DNA of 64,000 nucleotides. Source: Delphinapterus leucas. Lineage: Eukaryota; Chordata; Mammalia; Artiodactyla; Monodontidae. Made by a program: the position numbers and the translations under genes. Location of the stretch: the NCBI RefSeq assembly GCF_002288925.2, contig NW_022098008.1, positions 3,480,889 to 3,544,888 on the forward strand, written 5' to 3'. Positions 34,651 to 46,105 of the stretch are shown here, piece by piece; position 1 is the first letter of the stretch; every line of letters begins with the position of its first letter. The notes under the pieces were generated by a model. It had not been told where the DNA came from, searched no databases, and was given only the letters and a program-made list of their open reading frames with translations.

Positions 34651-34689
34651 TTCTTATCAGGACATTTTTTGACAGGAATCAGAAATATG

Positions 34690-35095
34690 TACAACTGAGT
34701 AAAAAAAATATGTATCAAAACCAACAAAAACCCCTAATTCTCAACTTCTCTTGCAAATAGGAGTAGCCAGCCTCATGAAAGAGTGCTAGCTAATAATATG
34801 GAATTCTGCTAGAGAGTTTTGGAATAATTTTTACTTTCCTGATATAGGTTTCACCCCATTTTGGTTTCCCTCTTTTTTTTTTTTTTTCCTGTCTAGAATA
34901 TAATGGTGTTTGTTGGAGCTATAGTAACCCTATTGGAACCATGAAGTAAAGACTATGAGAATCCCAGAGACCACATCCCAGAAACTTTGGATCATTAAAG
35001 TAACACCAAGAACTACCTACCTCCACCTCCAGACTTCCTATTATCTGAGAAAAGTAACCTGCATATATTCAAATCACTGCAGTCAAGTCTCTGAG
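34690..35095 (+). mobile_element. LTR-like insertion splitting L2
   Basis: The segment interrupts L2. TTTCACCCCATTTTGGTTTC, a T-run (34873-34887), CCTGTCTAGAATATAATGGT, ACTACCTACCTCCACCTCCA and GACTTCCTATTATCTGAGAA resemble a MaLR-type LTR in plus orientation. The family is uncertain; the interruption of L2 is the firmer evidence. Confidence 0.45.
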
Positions 35096-35470
35096 TGCAA
35101 TCACAATTCTGCCCTATGAGGACCTCTATCTTCTGGTCCCCACCAAACTCTCCAGCCTGACTTCCTACACTCTCTGGTTGCTCACTTCATTCTTTCTCAT
35201 TTTTGTGTCAGGACCTCCCCTAAGTCAACACCCCCAACTCATAAACACACACTCATCCTTATGCCATTATCCACGTGTATTTTCTCTATGGCACTGTTCA
35301 CTTGAATTTTTTAATGTTTGTCATTTTATTACCTGACGTCTAATGCTGAAATGTAAACTGTATGGGGAAAGGAAGCTTGGGTGAGTTGCTCTCACTGAAC
35401 ACCTGGTGCCCAGAACAATATGGGGGGGTAGAAAACACTACCAGAATCAATTGGATGAATGGGTCTAACT
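35096..35470 (+). mobile_element. L2 LINE fragment, right part
   Basis: CCAAACTCTCCAGCCTGACT, TTGCTCACTTCATTCTTTCT, CTATGGCACTGTTCACTTGA, GAAATGTAAACTGTATGGGG and CACCTGGTGCCCAGAACAAT follow L2 to its 3' end, continuing from the left part. Confidence 0.75.
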
Positions 35471-36373
35471 CTCAGGTGCAGTTTATTTAGCAATCACATT
35501 CATCATGGCATACAATACAAGTATATTGAAGAGTTCTTTTGGAATTTTACAAAAAGATAATGCTTATGTGGATATTCAGTACTTGGTTTCTCATGGCTGG
35601 TATCTTCTCTTCCTGCAGTCACATCTACAGGGGAAGGAAAATCATAAACCCAAGATTGCTTGAGAGGATGAAATGAACAAGCTCAGTTTGTTTTGTTTCT
35701 TTGGTTTTTGTTTGTTTGCTATTGTTTTTTTCCTTATTTGCTGTTTGTTTTTTGTTTATCACTGATACTTTTGGGGGGAATTTCTGAAAGGGGAGGGAGT
35801 AAACCATTAAATTTTCTGCTATATTTGAAGAAAACTATTTTATCTATATTATATCTCTAGTCACATATTTTCTAAATTCAATATTTAGCTTACTTTTATG
35901 ATTTTTTTAATTAGTACTATTATATAAATATTTAAAATAATTGTTTACATTTTAACCATTTATGTTCCCTTCTCTCAAAGTTGTTTATGGTCTTTAAATT
36001 TATTATGCATTTTTGTTTACTTTTTTGTTTACTTTTACCATTTGCTTTTGTTTTTTTTCCTCTGGGTTTTCAAGTGGATGCTTAGATTTTTATTATATTT
36101 TTTTCTCAAAAATTTATTTAAAGTTTAAAATGTATCTCCAATTTGCATCTTAAATGTATTCTTAGAACCTTGCATGTCCAAAATTAATTGCCATTTTGCT
36201 ACAAAGTTTTCATAATTTTAATTCCAGGGTTACTTAATAATTGGTTTAGTGACTTACAAATATATGCAAACATTTTTTTTTTCTGGCTTTGAGATGAGGG
36301 AACAAGTATGAGTTTTATTATTTAGAATGCATTGTTTATTTTTTTGTCTAATTCATGGTTTACTTTAAAAATA
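35471..36373. other. Unassigned T-rich sequence
   Basis: TTTG/TTGTTT-rich low-complexity runs around 35685-35760 and 36010-36060. No family or exon recognised. Confidence 0.4.
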
Positions 36374-36574
36374 TACCAAGGTGGGCTTCCCTGGTGGCAC
36401 AGTGGTTGACAGTCCACCTGCCGATGCAGGGGACACGGGTTTGCGCCCCAGTCCAGGAAGATCCCACATGCCACGGAGCGCCTAGGCCCGTGAGCCATGG
36501 CCGCTGAGCCTGCGAGTCCAGAGCCTGTGCTCTGCAACAGGAGAGGCCACAACAGTGAGAGGCCTGTGTATTGC

Positions 36575-36605
<31 letters not shown>

Positions 36606-36638
36606 TAAATATATATATATATATTTTTACCAAGGTGG
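36374..36638 (+). mobile_element. CHR-type SINE with AT-microsatellite tail and 11-bp target-site duplication
   Basis: Body about 36385-36627, with box A TGGCACAGTGG and box B region near 36440. The A tail (36575-36589) passes directly into an AT run (36589-36624). TACCAAGGTGG flanks it at 36374-36384 and 36628-36638, so the AT run lies inside the inserted unit and grew from the tail. Confidence 0.96.
36589..36624. repeat. (AT)n microsatellite in SINE tail
   Basis: AT units with one AAAT interruption, between the SINE A tail and its 3' target-site duplication. Confidence 0.95.
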
Positions 36639-38082
36639 ATGTTCTTTAATTATTGAATATAAATTTCTATCTACTTTTAGATAGAGCTTATTGACCTTGT
36701 TGTTAATATCTTCTATATGTTTCTTATTTTTATCCTCTTGATAATATTAGTTAGTAAAAGTTAACAAAAAAGTTAATTAAAGTATTAGTTAAAATCTATT
36801 TTTTAGCATCTCTATCAGCCTGTCTGTTCAATTTTAAATTTCAAAGTTATACTTTTGTTTAAGTTATGTTGAAGGCTTTTATATCTTCTGATCAACTGTT
36901 CTTTAACAGTATACAAAATCAGTTTTGGTACCCTGTGATTTATTTCTTTAAGCTGAGTGATGAAGATAAATAATAAAGCAGCTGAACTAGATAATAACAA
37001 AGATCAGAAGAGGACACAGATCAATGTGTCTACTCTTTTTTAAATTGCTTTCTATCACAGTGAGGAAAGGTTATTCCGGAACTAAAAGAAACAAATATTA
37101 AAAAAAAAAAAAAGTAGGACTTGAGACTCAATACTTTTCAGAATGTGAGACTTTGCACACACATACACACATACACATAATCAAAACAGCCATGAAGAAG
37201 AAGAAAATTCAGCAATCATCTAAAATTTAAATATATGATTATTCATACAAAAGCAGATATAAGAAATATCATGAAGCAGAAATTCAAAATTTCATAATAA
37301 TATTGAACAAAAGAAAGGGAAAATGCAAAGTTGAAACTCATTTGTCTTAGAAAGAAGTTGGAGGAAAAGAGAAATGTGTATTGTAAATTAAGACTAAATT
37401 ACAAAGTGCTTGTGATAGTACATGTATAACTAGAAATGCTATATTAGAAATAGAATATAAATAAAAGAGCTAAAGAAAATTAAACAGAATTAAAAATGTT
37501 ACCTAAAGAATCAGAAATATGTGTGGAACATATGCAAAGAAGATCCAACAGAGGTATAGTTGGAGTAATTGCTGCCATCCTCCAAGAGGGAAAGCAAATC
37601 ATTGGAATGCAATTAATATTTAAAAGAGTAACACACACACTTTCTTACAATCAAAGAAAACTTGAATGCACATATTAAAGCACCCATCATAGACCTCAAA
37701 AATTTTACCCAGAAAGATTAATTATGAAACATACTCTAATAAGACTGGTAAACTTTAAAAGGTATGCAGAAAAATATGTGAACCTCTAAATATAAAATCT
37801 AAGTTACTTGTGAGGAAAGAAAATTAAGCTGTTCTCAGACTCTTGATAGAAAATATGAAAACAAGAGAAGAATGGAACATGGGTAGGGGACTATATTTCA
37901 AGAAAAAAAAAAAAATGCATCCACCCAGAAGAATATTGTTCTGGTGTAGAAAAGAATAAGAAAATCCCTATGATTGGGTAATGTTTAGAATATAGTTTTA
38001 GGTCAAAATAGCAAATCACAGAATGGCATATTTATTATGCTACATTTTGCATAAGAAAGAAGGTTAAAAAAAAAAAAAAAAA
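36639..38082. other. Unassigned A+T-rich sequence
   Basis: Likely an old LINE remnant by composition (A-rich plus strand, for example 37190-37900), but no conserved block is secure. A tracts at 37099-37112 and 38066-38082. No gene called. Confidence 0.35.
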
Positions 38083-38303
38083 GGGCTTCCCTGGTGGCGC
38101 AGTGGTTGGGAGTCCGCCTGCCGATGCAGGGGACATGGGTTCGTGCCCCGGTCCAGGAGGATCCCACATGACACAGAGCGGCTGGGTCCGTGAGCCATGG
38201 CCGCTGAGCCTGTGTGTCCGGAGCCTGTGCTCCGCAACAGGAGAGACCACAGCGGTGAGAGGCCCGCGTACCGCAAAAAAACAAAACAAAACAAAAAAAA
38301 AAA
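38083..38303 (+). mobile_element. CHR-type SINE inserted in an A tract
   Basis: GGGCTTCCCTGGTGGCGCAG head, box B-like GGTTCGTGCC near 38138, AAAAAAACAAAAC-type tail. It sits immediately after a 17-base A tract (38066-38082), so any target-site duplication is A-only and cannot be delimited. Confidence 0.95.
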
Positions 38304-38879
38304 CAATGAACACATTTGCTTATTTTTGCAGAAGGAATCAGTGGAAAGAGCAACAAAAAATAAACAGAAATAATTATAGAGATAGAAATGTAACCTCTCT
38401 AAGTGTAACTTTTAATATAGTTTTGACATTTGAATCATGTCAATGTTTCACATGTTAACAGATGAAGTTAAATTAAAATAAAATATGTTAGTCTGTAAAT
38501 TTAACAAAAAAAAATGAACTTAATTGTATAGTAGATGAGTAATGTAACCATAAAAAGTAAGAAATAATTCAAGTTATATCTGACATAGCTCTCATATCCT
38601 AACATATATCTATAATAGGATATACTTTAAGAAACAAAGAGATTGCAAATTAATATTAAACTTCGCTCAGTAAGTAGTTTCTATTTTTAATGATGATAAT
38701 GATATTGTTATTTTGACACTATTCTCTACAGATTGTAATCCATTCAAGTGAGTAAATATGTTAAAGACATTATGTACCAAGTCTTTCACTGTAAAAGAAA
38801 ATAGATAAAAATGGGAAATCAGAAAAGTTAGCAAAAATACCCTCTAATGTTAAAATTTTTGGAAATATGACTCATGATT
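38304..38879. other. Unassigned A+T-rich sequence
   Basis: No repeat or exon recognised. Confidence 0.35.
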
Positions 38880-40200
38880 TACTCTAAAAGCCTGTATTTT
38901 GCCTAGTTGTGTCTGCTGAAGCAGCCTAGAAGTAATGACACCTGTAGCAGTAAGCACCTCTGGTGCCCAGAAGCTGAGTTTAAATACCATTCACCACTAA
39001 GAAGAACCAGTGTTCCTTAGACAAGGGCTACTTTTGAATGTGTAGCAGGGTAAGTTCAATGTACTCAAAGATAAATGGGGTCATGTCAAAAGGATACAAG
39101 GGCTTGATTGAGGGGCTTACAGTGGGAAACTTTGGGTGTCAACAAAAATGATAACTGTAATTCAGTATAACATGTTGAACAAATAAAAATCTATTAATCT
39201 CAAAAATATAAAAAGGGGGCAAAACTCATTACCCACCATTACAGGTGACTATTACATCAACTCTACACTCTGAATAATAAAAATTAAATGGAAGGAGTTA
39301 ATTCCTTCCTAAAAAATTCTTTCCTCAAAAATTGGAAATGTAGATGAGGTAAAGCTGTTCTTTACATAGTAATCTCAACTAATACATATAGAAGCAATAA
39401 ATCATTTTGCAAGCCCCAGTAAAATTGTTGATTCAGGCAGCCATCACCAATGGATGCTAAATACCCCAGATGAATGGTTGTCACCACCTTAACCAAGTGA
39501 TTAAATTTAGCATCACTAATAACACAGCTACCTGACAGGAGGCACCTCCTGATGTGCTGAAATGTCAAGAGTGTAATATGACACACGAGGTGTTCTTGCT
39601 AAAAATAATGGCTGTGAATGTAGACCCAACCTTCAGCTTACAGGGACTTGGAGAGCCAGAGAAACAAGTATCATTTAAGTAAGTGATACCAGCAGAAAGC
39701 ATCAGACAAATTCAGAAAGTGAGACATGAAAACATCACCGCCTCTTCTTTTTAAAAAGGCAAGAAAGGCTTTCAGAAGGAAGGAGTTATTTTGAGTTTAA
39801 AAGACAAAAGAGGCACACCGGTGTAATCAATGCACAGATTTTGAACCTGAGTTTGACAAAACCATTTCTAAAATATTTTGAAAAAAATAGAGAAAATGTT
39901 CACGTGATCTGGGATAAACTGATATTAGGGATTCACTTTTAATTTTATCTGATATAATAGCGGGATTTTTGCTATGTTAATGGGTGTGTGTGGTTTAGCA
40001 AAATATTATCTGTCATCTACCATTCTACTTATCTTTCTAGATAAAGACATAAACTAAGAGATAGAGACAGAGACAGAAAAATAAAAAAGGTAAATATTAA
40101 AAATGTGACAAAAAGTTAATTGTTGAATCTAGGTGATTATTTCATTAGTTTTCTGCTTTTTCTGTAACTTTTAAAGTTTTTTTAATAAAAAGAAAAATTA
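38880..40200 (+). mobile_element. Probable ancient L1M 3' untranslated region
   Basis: Reads like an L1M-class 3' region with termini such as AATTGTTGAATCTAGGTGAT followed by TTTTTAATAAAAAGAAAAAT near 40180-40199. An AGCAGAAAGCATCAGACAAA segment at 39691 fits the same class. It is diverged and may be two fragments. Confidence 0.5.
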
Positions 40201-40629
40201 CATATAAAGACTATTTTCAGTTAAGAATTGAATTTGAGGTCTAATTAAATACAGTTTTAAAAGATTCAGTATTACTTAATTCTTCTTTCTGGGTTTATCT
40301 AAAAAGTAAGATTATTCAAATATGAAATGTAATTATATTAAAAGTTATCACTTCTATTTCCTGAGTTAAAATAAAGGAAACTATCCTTTGTTAAAAATTT
40401 GATTATATCACAAAATTATTTCATGTCAATAAATAAATTTCTGTGAGTACATCATAAAATGTCAATAAGCAATAATTTAATAGTTCCCACTGCACCAAAG
40501 CACCTGGTCCTCTTCGGCCCAGCTATTTATTCATCAAAATACTTTCTACCTTTTTACAATCCTGATACGGTTCCTTAGTCAGCTCTAAGTGTTTGCTGAA
40601 TTGCACTGGATTTCTAGAATAAAAACAAC

Positions 40630-40635
<6 letters not shown>
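40201..40635. other. Unassigned A+T-rich sequence
   Basis: No repeat or exon recognised. Confidence 0.35.

Positions 40636-40662
<27 letters not shown>
40636..40662. repeat. (GT)n microsatellite
   Basis: About 13 uninterrupted TG units, followed by TTGTTGTG. Confidence 0.95.
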
Positions 40663-41979
40663 TGTTGTGCAGGCACGTATGTTTGTGTCATACTTCTGAC
40701 ACTGAGTGAATATATTTTCAGCTCCATGGCAGTGAATGCCACAGTTGCTAGCAAGTCGGCCTCCCCAGAGTATGGAGGCCTGAGTCTCCTTTTCCCATTC
40801 TTTGAGGTCTCTAGTTATGGCCATGTAGTCAGAAACATTTACATTTTGTAGGTGAAGGCAGCTGAGGTTCAGTGGCATAATGGAAGTGACATTAATATCA
40901 TTAAATGTCATAACTCTTGACAACCGTATGCAAATGAGCACTTTACTAGCAAGCAAGCAAAAAAAAAAAAAAAATGAAGAAGTCCCTGAATATGTCTTTC
41001 CTTTAAAGTAAAGTACGTTGTTCAGTATTTGAAAAACTCTCCAGCCAAGATGGAAGCTGGGAATCTAATTTTGGTGACCTCAGACTGGTCCTCCAGGCAC
41101 AAATTAGTCCTCTACTCTAGCTGTAATCATTTCAGTGTATGATGGAGAGCAGTTGTGATATTTAAAACTATGCAAATACTCCTCTTATTCATGCCTTTCC
41201 ATTTAGATTTTTCCTTAATCTTTTATTTTTCTTTCAATGCCAATGTGATTGACAGGCAGAGGGACACTACACACTGCCAGGCCTCAGCGCCCTCTCTTCC
41301 TTTGCTCAGAAACATAACAAAGGTGCTTTCAGACCTAAATGAGGCAAGTCCTAGCATCCCTTCCCTGTTGTCACAACAGATTTAGCAGACCCCTCTGATG
41401 TGGTTCCCAGCTTTCTCATCTCCCTTGCCTTGTCAGGGGGTTGCCATCATTTAGAAAGGTACACGGTATTTTGAAAGGATTAGAGGATAAAACACAACTC
41501 AATCCTTCTTAAAAGAGAGGCAGAGAGCGCGGAGAGGGAGAGAAATGTCAGATGTTGCAGAGCAACTGGAGAAGAACGACTCGTGCAAAGGGAACCAGCA
41601 AAAGGAGTGCACTTCTGTTCTCTGAGGCAAAGGATGCAGAGATGGCATTTGACATCCCACAGAAGAGGCGTCTGGAATCAGGGACCTGGAAGTGGGTTAC
41701 GACAATGTTGAAAGGAGACGGAATAAAGCAGAATCAGGAAACCGATGGACACTCTCATCCCGTCCTGTGTTGTTTCCAACACAGGAGAAAAACAGGTAAA
41801 ATCCATCACTTGAGCCAGCTTTGTAATGAAAGCATGAAAAATCAAGTGGTCCCTGCGGGGCAAAGCTGAGCGAGCTCCTCTTGGAGTCTGGCACAGGCAA
41901 AACTCAGCTGTCTCTCTTCTATATCCACAGGACCGTGGAAGCCAGAGTTTTGGGTGCCTGAGGGATCTGCTCAGCCTAG
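40663..41979. other. Unassigned sequence
   Basis: No repeat or exon recognised. A tract at 40960-40974. A 105-codon plus-strand open frame (41552-41869) has no domain. Confidence 0.4.
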
Positions 41980-42100
41980 CCCTTCATTTTAAAGGTGAGC
42001 AATCAGCATCTCTGAGAGGCTGGGTACCAGCACACAGACAGTTAATGTGCAAGGCCAGCTCCTGGTTAGGACTCCTTCCCCACCTCATTCCCAGGCATCT
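41980..42100 (-). mobile_element. Probable MIR SINE fragment
   Basis: TTCATTTTAAAGGTGAGCAA followed by CTCTGAGAGGCTGGGTACCA and CAAGGCCAGCTCCTGGTTAG follows the reverse-complemented MIR core. Confidence 0.5.
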
Positions 42101-43169
42101 TGTCCTGCTCCAGACTCAGCCCTTCTGAGGATGCACAGAGCACAGTCTCACTCCTGCCCTTGCTTTCATTCCTTCTCTCATCCCACCAGCATTATAACAG
42201 AGAAACACGTTCTTTCTTCTCAGGGTAATTATTCACAAAGCAAGTCATGCATAAAAATTCATGGATCTTATAATACAAACAGTTACAAACCTATTAATAG
42301 ATTTCAAAGCAGTCAGGCACTGAAGACCTATACAATTGATGTTTCCTCAAACAGTACTTATTTGGATACATTTGTATGTATTTTTAGCATTTAAAAAAAC
42401 ACAGTTTCAGGAAGGAAAGACAAAAAGGGGAATGCCCTGATTAAATACGGGAAAATATCAATAGCGAATGTGTTATTATAGGTGTTAGTGAGGCAGTGCT
42501 TACTCCAAACCAAAGGAAAACTAATATTGACCAAATTAGTTCATGAATTCAAAGAAATTCAGATTGATCTAAACTTGATGAACTTAGCCTTCAAATTGCA
42601 GTGTTCAGGCACTGTTGTGTAAAGGAAAATGTTATTTAACTTGCTGTTCTAGACTCATAAGCTAGTGAGCACGTCTTATTTTACTGAGAAGACTGCATGA
42701 GAGGAGAGAATTCAACGGGAAGCTAAACTGTTTCAATTTCAAAAGCCACTTCTAGGTGCTGGCTTGGTGTTGGGCACATCAGTATGAATTTATGTTTAGG
42801 TGAATATATGTGTACAGATGGACAGATGTGGAGACAATTACAGATGTGTGTGTGTGTGCATGTGTGTGAGACAGGATACACTGAGAAGGTGTGGAATCAC
42901 TGACAGCCCAGTAGCAGCAAGCACATTAGCACCCAGACTGCTTTCTAAATACCAAAATCTCCAAGAGAAAAAATCAAGACTCCTTGTAAAGAAACAACTG
43001 ATTTTAGGGCTGGGCAAGAAAAATACAAGTTGAACCTGGAGTAAATAAGTGCTCAAAATAGGTGGCATGTCTGAAAGACTCAAGAACTAACCTAAAAGTT
43101 CTTCCAGTGTCGAAAGCTGGATTCAGTTGAACCACTGTATTTGCACTCTAACCCCAAGAGTAAAAGTCA
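42101..43169. other. Unassigned sequence
   Basis: A short TG run at 42845-42869. No family or exon recognised. Confidence 0.4.
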
Positions 43170-43704
43170 TATCCAGGAAGCCATGCCGATGTACATAAAT
43201 GACTAAAATAATAAATAAGTGGAGTAGAAGAGAAAAATATTCCTTACAGAAAAATTCCAATTAATAGAGAAGGAATGAGGGAAATAAAAATTCACCACTG
43301 GCACATCACAGTAATAATTGCTATAGGCAAGATTCATCGATGAAGGCTAAAATTCATGGGATATACTTTAAGGAAAAAGGACATTTGCATGTTTTCAAAT
43401 TATCTCCTCCACCATATTTATTAATTACTGTGGTTTGAACAAATCTCCACAAATTATATGATACTTCTTCTTCCTGGCAGAAGAGGTTGATTCTTCTCCT
43501 CTTGGGTGTAGGCTGAACTTAGTGACTGACTTTCATACGCTATGAGTATGGAAAGGAAAAAAGAGTAAATTTTCAGTGGAAAAATCTGGAAGACTCCACC
43601 CTAACCAAGTGATCAAGGCTATATGCTGCAAGGAGAAGGCCACACCACCTCTGCTATTCTTCCCCCAAATCCATATTATCATGCTGGTCATGAGACAATA
43701 TCAA
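43170..43704 (+). mobile_element. Ancient L1M 3' untranslated region, left part
   Basis: GAACTTAGTGACTGACTTTC, GAGTATGGAAAGGAAAAAAG, TAACCAAGTGATCAAGGCTA and ATCATGCTGGTCATGAGACA occur in the order of an L1M 3' untranslated region. The match is interrupted by the LTR at 43705-44091 and resumes after it. Confidence 0.75.
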
Positions 43705-44091
43705 TGTATTTATTTGCTACTATTGCTGTAATAAGGAACATATGTTAAATCACTTGCACAACAGAAATTTATTTCTCCCAGTTCTGGAGGCTGGATGTCC
43801 AAGATCAAAATGTTGGCAGGGTAGGTTTCTCCTGAGGCCTCTCCCCTCAGTACGTAGATGACCCATCTTCTCGCTGTGTCCTCACAAGGTCATCCCTGTG
43901 TGTCTGTCTGTGTCCTAATCTCCTCTTCTTATAAGGGCACCTGCCATATGGGATTAGGGCTCTCTCTAATGAGCTCATCTTATCTTAATCACCTCTTCTA
44001 AGGTACTCCCTCGAAATATAGTCACATTCTCTGCAGTGAGAGATAGGATTTCAACATATGAATTTGAGGGCACACAATTCTCCCCATAATA
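43705..44091 (-). mobile_element. MaLR-type LTR (MLT1-like) nested in L1M
   Basis: TGTATTTATTTGCTACTATT start, CAGTTCTGGAGGCTGGATGT, CTCGCTGTGTCCTCACAAGG, CCTCTTCTTATAAGGGCACC and TTCAACATATGAATTTGAGG, ending CCCCATAATA, follow the reverse complement of an MLT1-like LTR end to end. The insertion splits the L1M. Confidence 0.88.
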
Positions 44092-44460
44092 ATGAGATAA
44101 ACACAAATGGAGAAACATTCTTCAGAATATCGCACCAGTACCCTTCCCAAGTGTCCAGATCATGAAATGGACAGATTGAAGAGACATGAGGACTAAATGT
44201 AACGTGGGATCTGGGTTGATGCTGGAACCAAAAAACAGTATCAGTTGGAAAACCTGGGAAAATCTATATAAACTCTACAGTTCAGTTAATAGTATTAAAT
44301 GAAGTTTAGTTACTTTGTGTTTACTAACTGTACCCCTGTCATCAAGATATTAATATTGGGGAAGCTGAGTGAAAGGTACAGGGAGCTATTTGTACTACCT
44401 TTGTAATTCTTCTGAAAATCTAAAATTATTTTAAAATAAAAAGCTAAAAATAAAAGTTAA
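44092..44460 (+). mobile_element. Ancient L1M 3' untranslated region, right part
   Basis: GAGACATGAGGACTAAATGT, TTCAGTTAATAGTATTAAAT, TTGGGGAAGCTGAGTGAAAG and AAATCTAAAATTATTTTAAA, followed by an A-rich end, complete the L1M 3' end begun at 43170. Confidence 0.8.
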
Positions 44461-44639
44461 CCCTATCTTAAAAATCACCTAACTTTACTTGAGAGTCAAA
44501 AAGATTAAAAAAAAACCTAAGAGAAATTCAGTTGATAGTTTACATTTTCTTTTTAAATGTTTCTATATAAAAAAATCTGTCTCTTTAATGACTTTTAAGT
44601 CCTCCTAAATTTTTGATTTCTCGGTTTGAAAGTGAGTTA
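44461..44639. other. Unassigned A+T-rich spacer
   Basis: No family recognised. Confidence 0.35.
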
Positions 44640-44800
44640 TTCATTCTCTTAATTCTCCTGGCCTTTCATTCCTTCACGCATTCAGGCTGCAGTCTTCAAG
44701 CATTTATTCAAGCGTGTATTAAGTACGTGCTATGCACTTTGCATAAAAAGTGATTAGAACATGCTCTAATCATTGAGGTACACGTGAATGGATGTACCAT
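44640..44800 (-). mobile_element. L2 LINE 3' end fragment
   Basis: CATTCCTTCACGCATTCAGG, CAAGCATTTATTCAAGCGTG and ACGTGCTATGCACTTTGCAT follow the reverse complement of the L2 3' terminus. Confidence 0.5.
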
Positions 44801-45281
44801 CTGGGGCACACATGGATGGTGAGGGTGGCATAGAACGCCTCATTACTGTAATGCAATTAGAGATGTAGAGAACAGGAGGTGTCCAGGCAAAGAGGAGGAA
44901 ATGGCTTACTCGGCCTGGAGAAAAGGGGTAAGAGTTCCCAACAAAAGCAGCATAAAAATAAGGTCATACAGAGTACAAGAAAGTAGGTGAAATGATTCAG
45001 TGGGGAAAGAGAATTGTGCGTGTAAAAAACAGGCAGTATTACATATATACAATGGAATTACTCAGCCATAAAAAGAAACGAAATTGAGTTATTTGAAGTG
45101 AGGTGGATGGACCTAGAGAGTGTCATACAGAGTGAAGTAAGTGAGACAGAGAAAAACAAATATTGTATGCTAACACATATATATAGAATTAAAAAAAAAA
45201 AAGGTTCTGAAGAGCCTAGGGGCAGGGCAGGAATAAAGACACAGACGTAGAGAATGGACTTGAGGACACAGGGAGGGGGAA

Positions 45282-45431
45282 GGGTAAGCTGGGACGAAGT
45301 GAGAGAGTGGCATGGACATATATACACTACCAAACGTAAAATAGATAGCTAGTGGGAAGCAGCCACATAGCACAGGGAGATCAGCTCAGTGCTTTGTGAC
45401 CTCCTAGAGGGGTGGGATAGGGAGTGTGGGA
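45282..45431 (+). repeat. 150-bp exact direct repeat, copy 1
   Basis: Identical base for base to 45533-45682 (offset 251). It ends exactly at the first N. Probably the overlapping end of a contig that was not merged. Confidence 0.95.
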
Positions 45432-45531
45432 NNNNNNNNNNNNNNNNNNNNNNNNNNNNNNNNNNNNNNNNNNNNNNNNNNNNNNNNNNNNNNNNNNNNN
45501 NNNNNNNNNNNNNNNNNNNNNNNNNNNNNNN
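45432..45531. other. Assembly gap (100 Ns)
   Basis: Exactly 100 Ns, a common placeholder for a gap of unknown size. The flanking duplication suggests that no sequence is missing. Confidence 0.97.
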
Positions 45532-45532
45532 T

Positions 45533-45682
45533 GGGTAAGCTGGGACGAAGTGAGAGAGTGGCATGGACATATATACACTACCAAACGTAAAATAGATAGC
45601 TAGTGGGAAGCAGCCACATAGCACAGGGAGATCAGCTCAGTGCTTTGTGACCTCCTAGAGGGGTGGGATAGGGAGTGTGGGA
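45533..45682 (+). repeat. 150-bp exact direct repeat, copy 2
   Basis: Identical to 45282-45431, beginning one base after the gap. The element continues normally beyond it. Confidence 0.95.
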
Positions 45683-45876
45683 GGGAGACGTAAGAGGGAG
45701 GGGATATGGGGATATATGTATACGTATAGCTGATTCTCTTTGTTATACAGCAGAAAATAACACACCATTGTAAAGCAATTATACTCCAATAAAGATGTTA
45801 AAAAAAACAAAACAAAAACAGGCAGTATTTTCTGGTAGATAATTGTCAGGAACTACAAACAACTTGGTATTATTTG

Positions 45877-46105
45877 GGAACAGAATTTTTTTTTTTTTGC
45901 GGTACGCGGGCCTCTCACTGTTGTGGCCTCTCCTGCTGCGGAGTACAGGCTCGGGACGTGCAGGCTCAGTGGCCGTGGCTCATGGGCCCAGCCGCTCTGC
46001 GGCATGTGGGATCTTCCTGGACCGGGGCACGAACCCGTGTCCCCTGCCTTGGCAGGCGGACTCTCAACCACTGTGCCACCAGGGAAGCCCTGGAACAGAA
46101 TTTTT
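45877..46105 (-). mobile_element. CHR-type SINE with 14-bp target-site duplication
   Basis: Reverse-orientation short CHR copy, body about 45891-46091, T-run first, head complement CCACCAGGGAAGCCC at 46075-46090. GGAACAGAATTTTT flanks it at 45877-45890 and 46092-46105. It lies about 60 bp after the L1 end. The 139-codon frame across it is SINE sequence. Confidence 0.96.

Larger units (their letters stand above)
45025..45829 (+). mobile_element. L1 3' end with 16-bp target-site duplication, containing an assembly gap
   Basis: Body 45041-45813: CAATGGAATTACTCAGCCAT near the start (end of ORF2), then the 3' untranslated region and CAATAAAGATGTTAAAAAAA tail. AAAAACAGGCAGTATT flanks it at 45025-45040 and 45814-45829, proving the insertion. 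Inside lie 100 Ns (45432-45531) with identical 150-bp sequence on both sides. The related copy at 569-980 carries this segment once. The true body is therefore probably about 522 bp. Confidence 0.95.

Noticed and set aside
45349..45624. Open frame across the N gap
   Set aside because: It is translated through 100 Ns and consists of L1 3' untranslated sequence.
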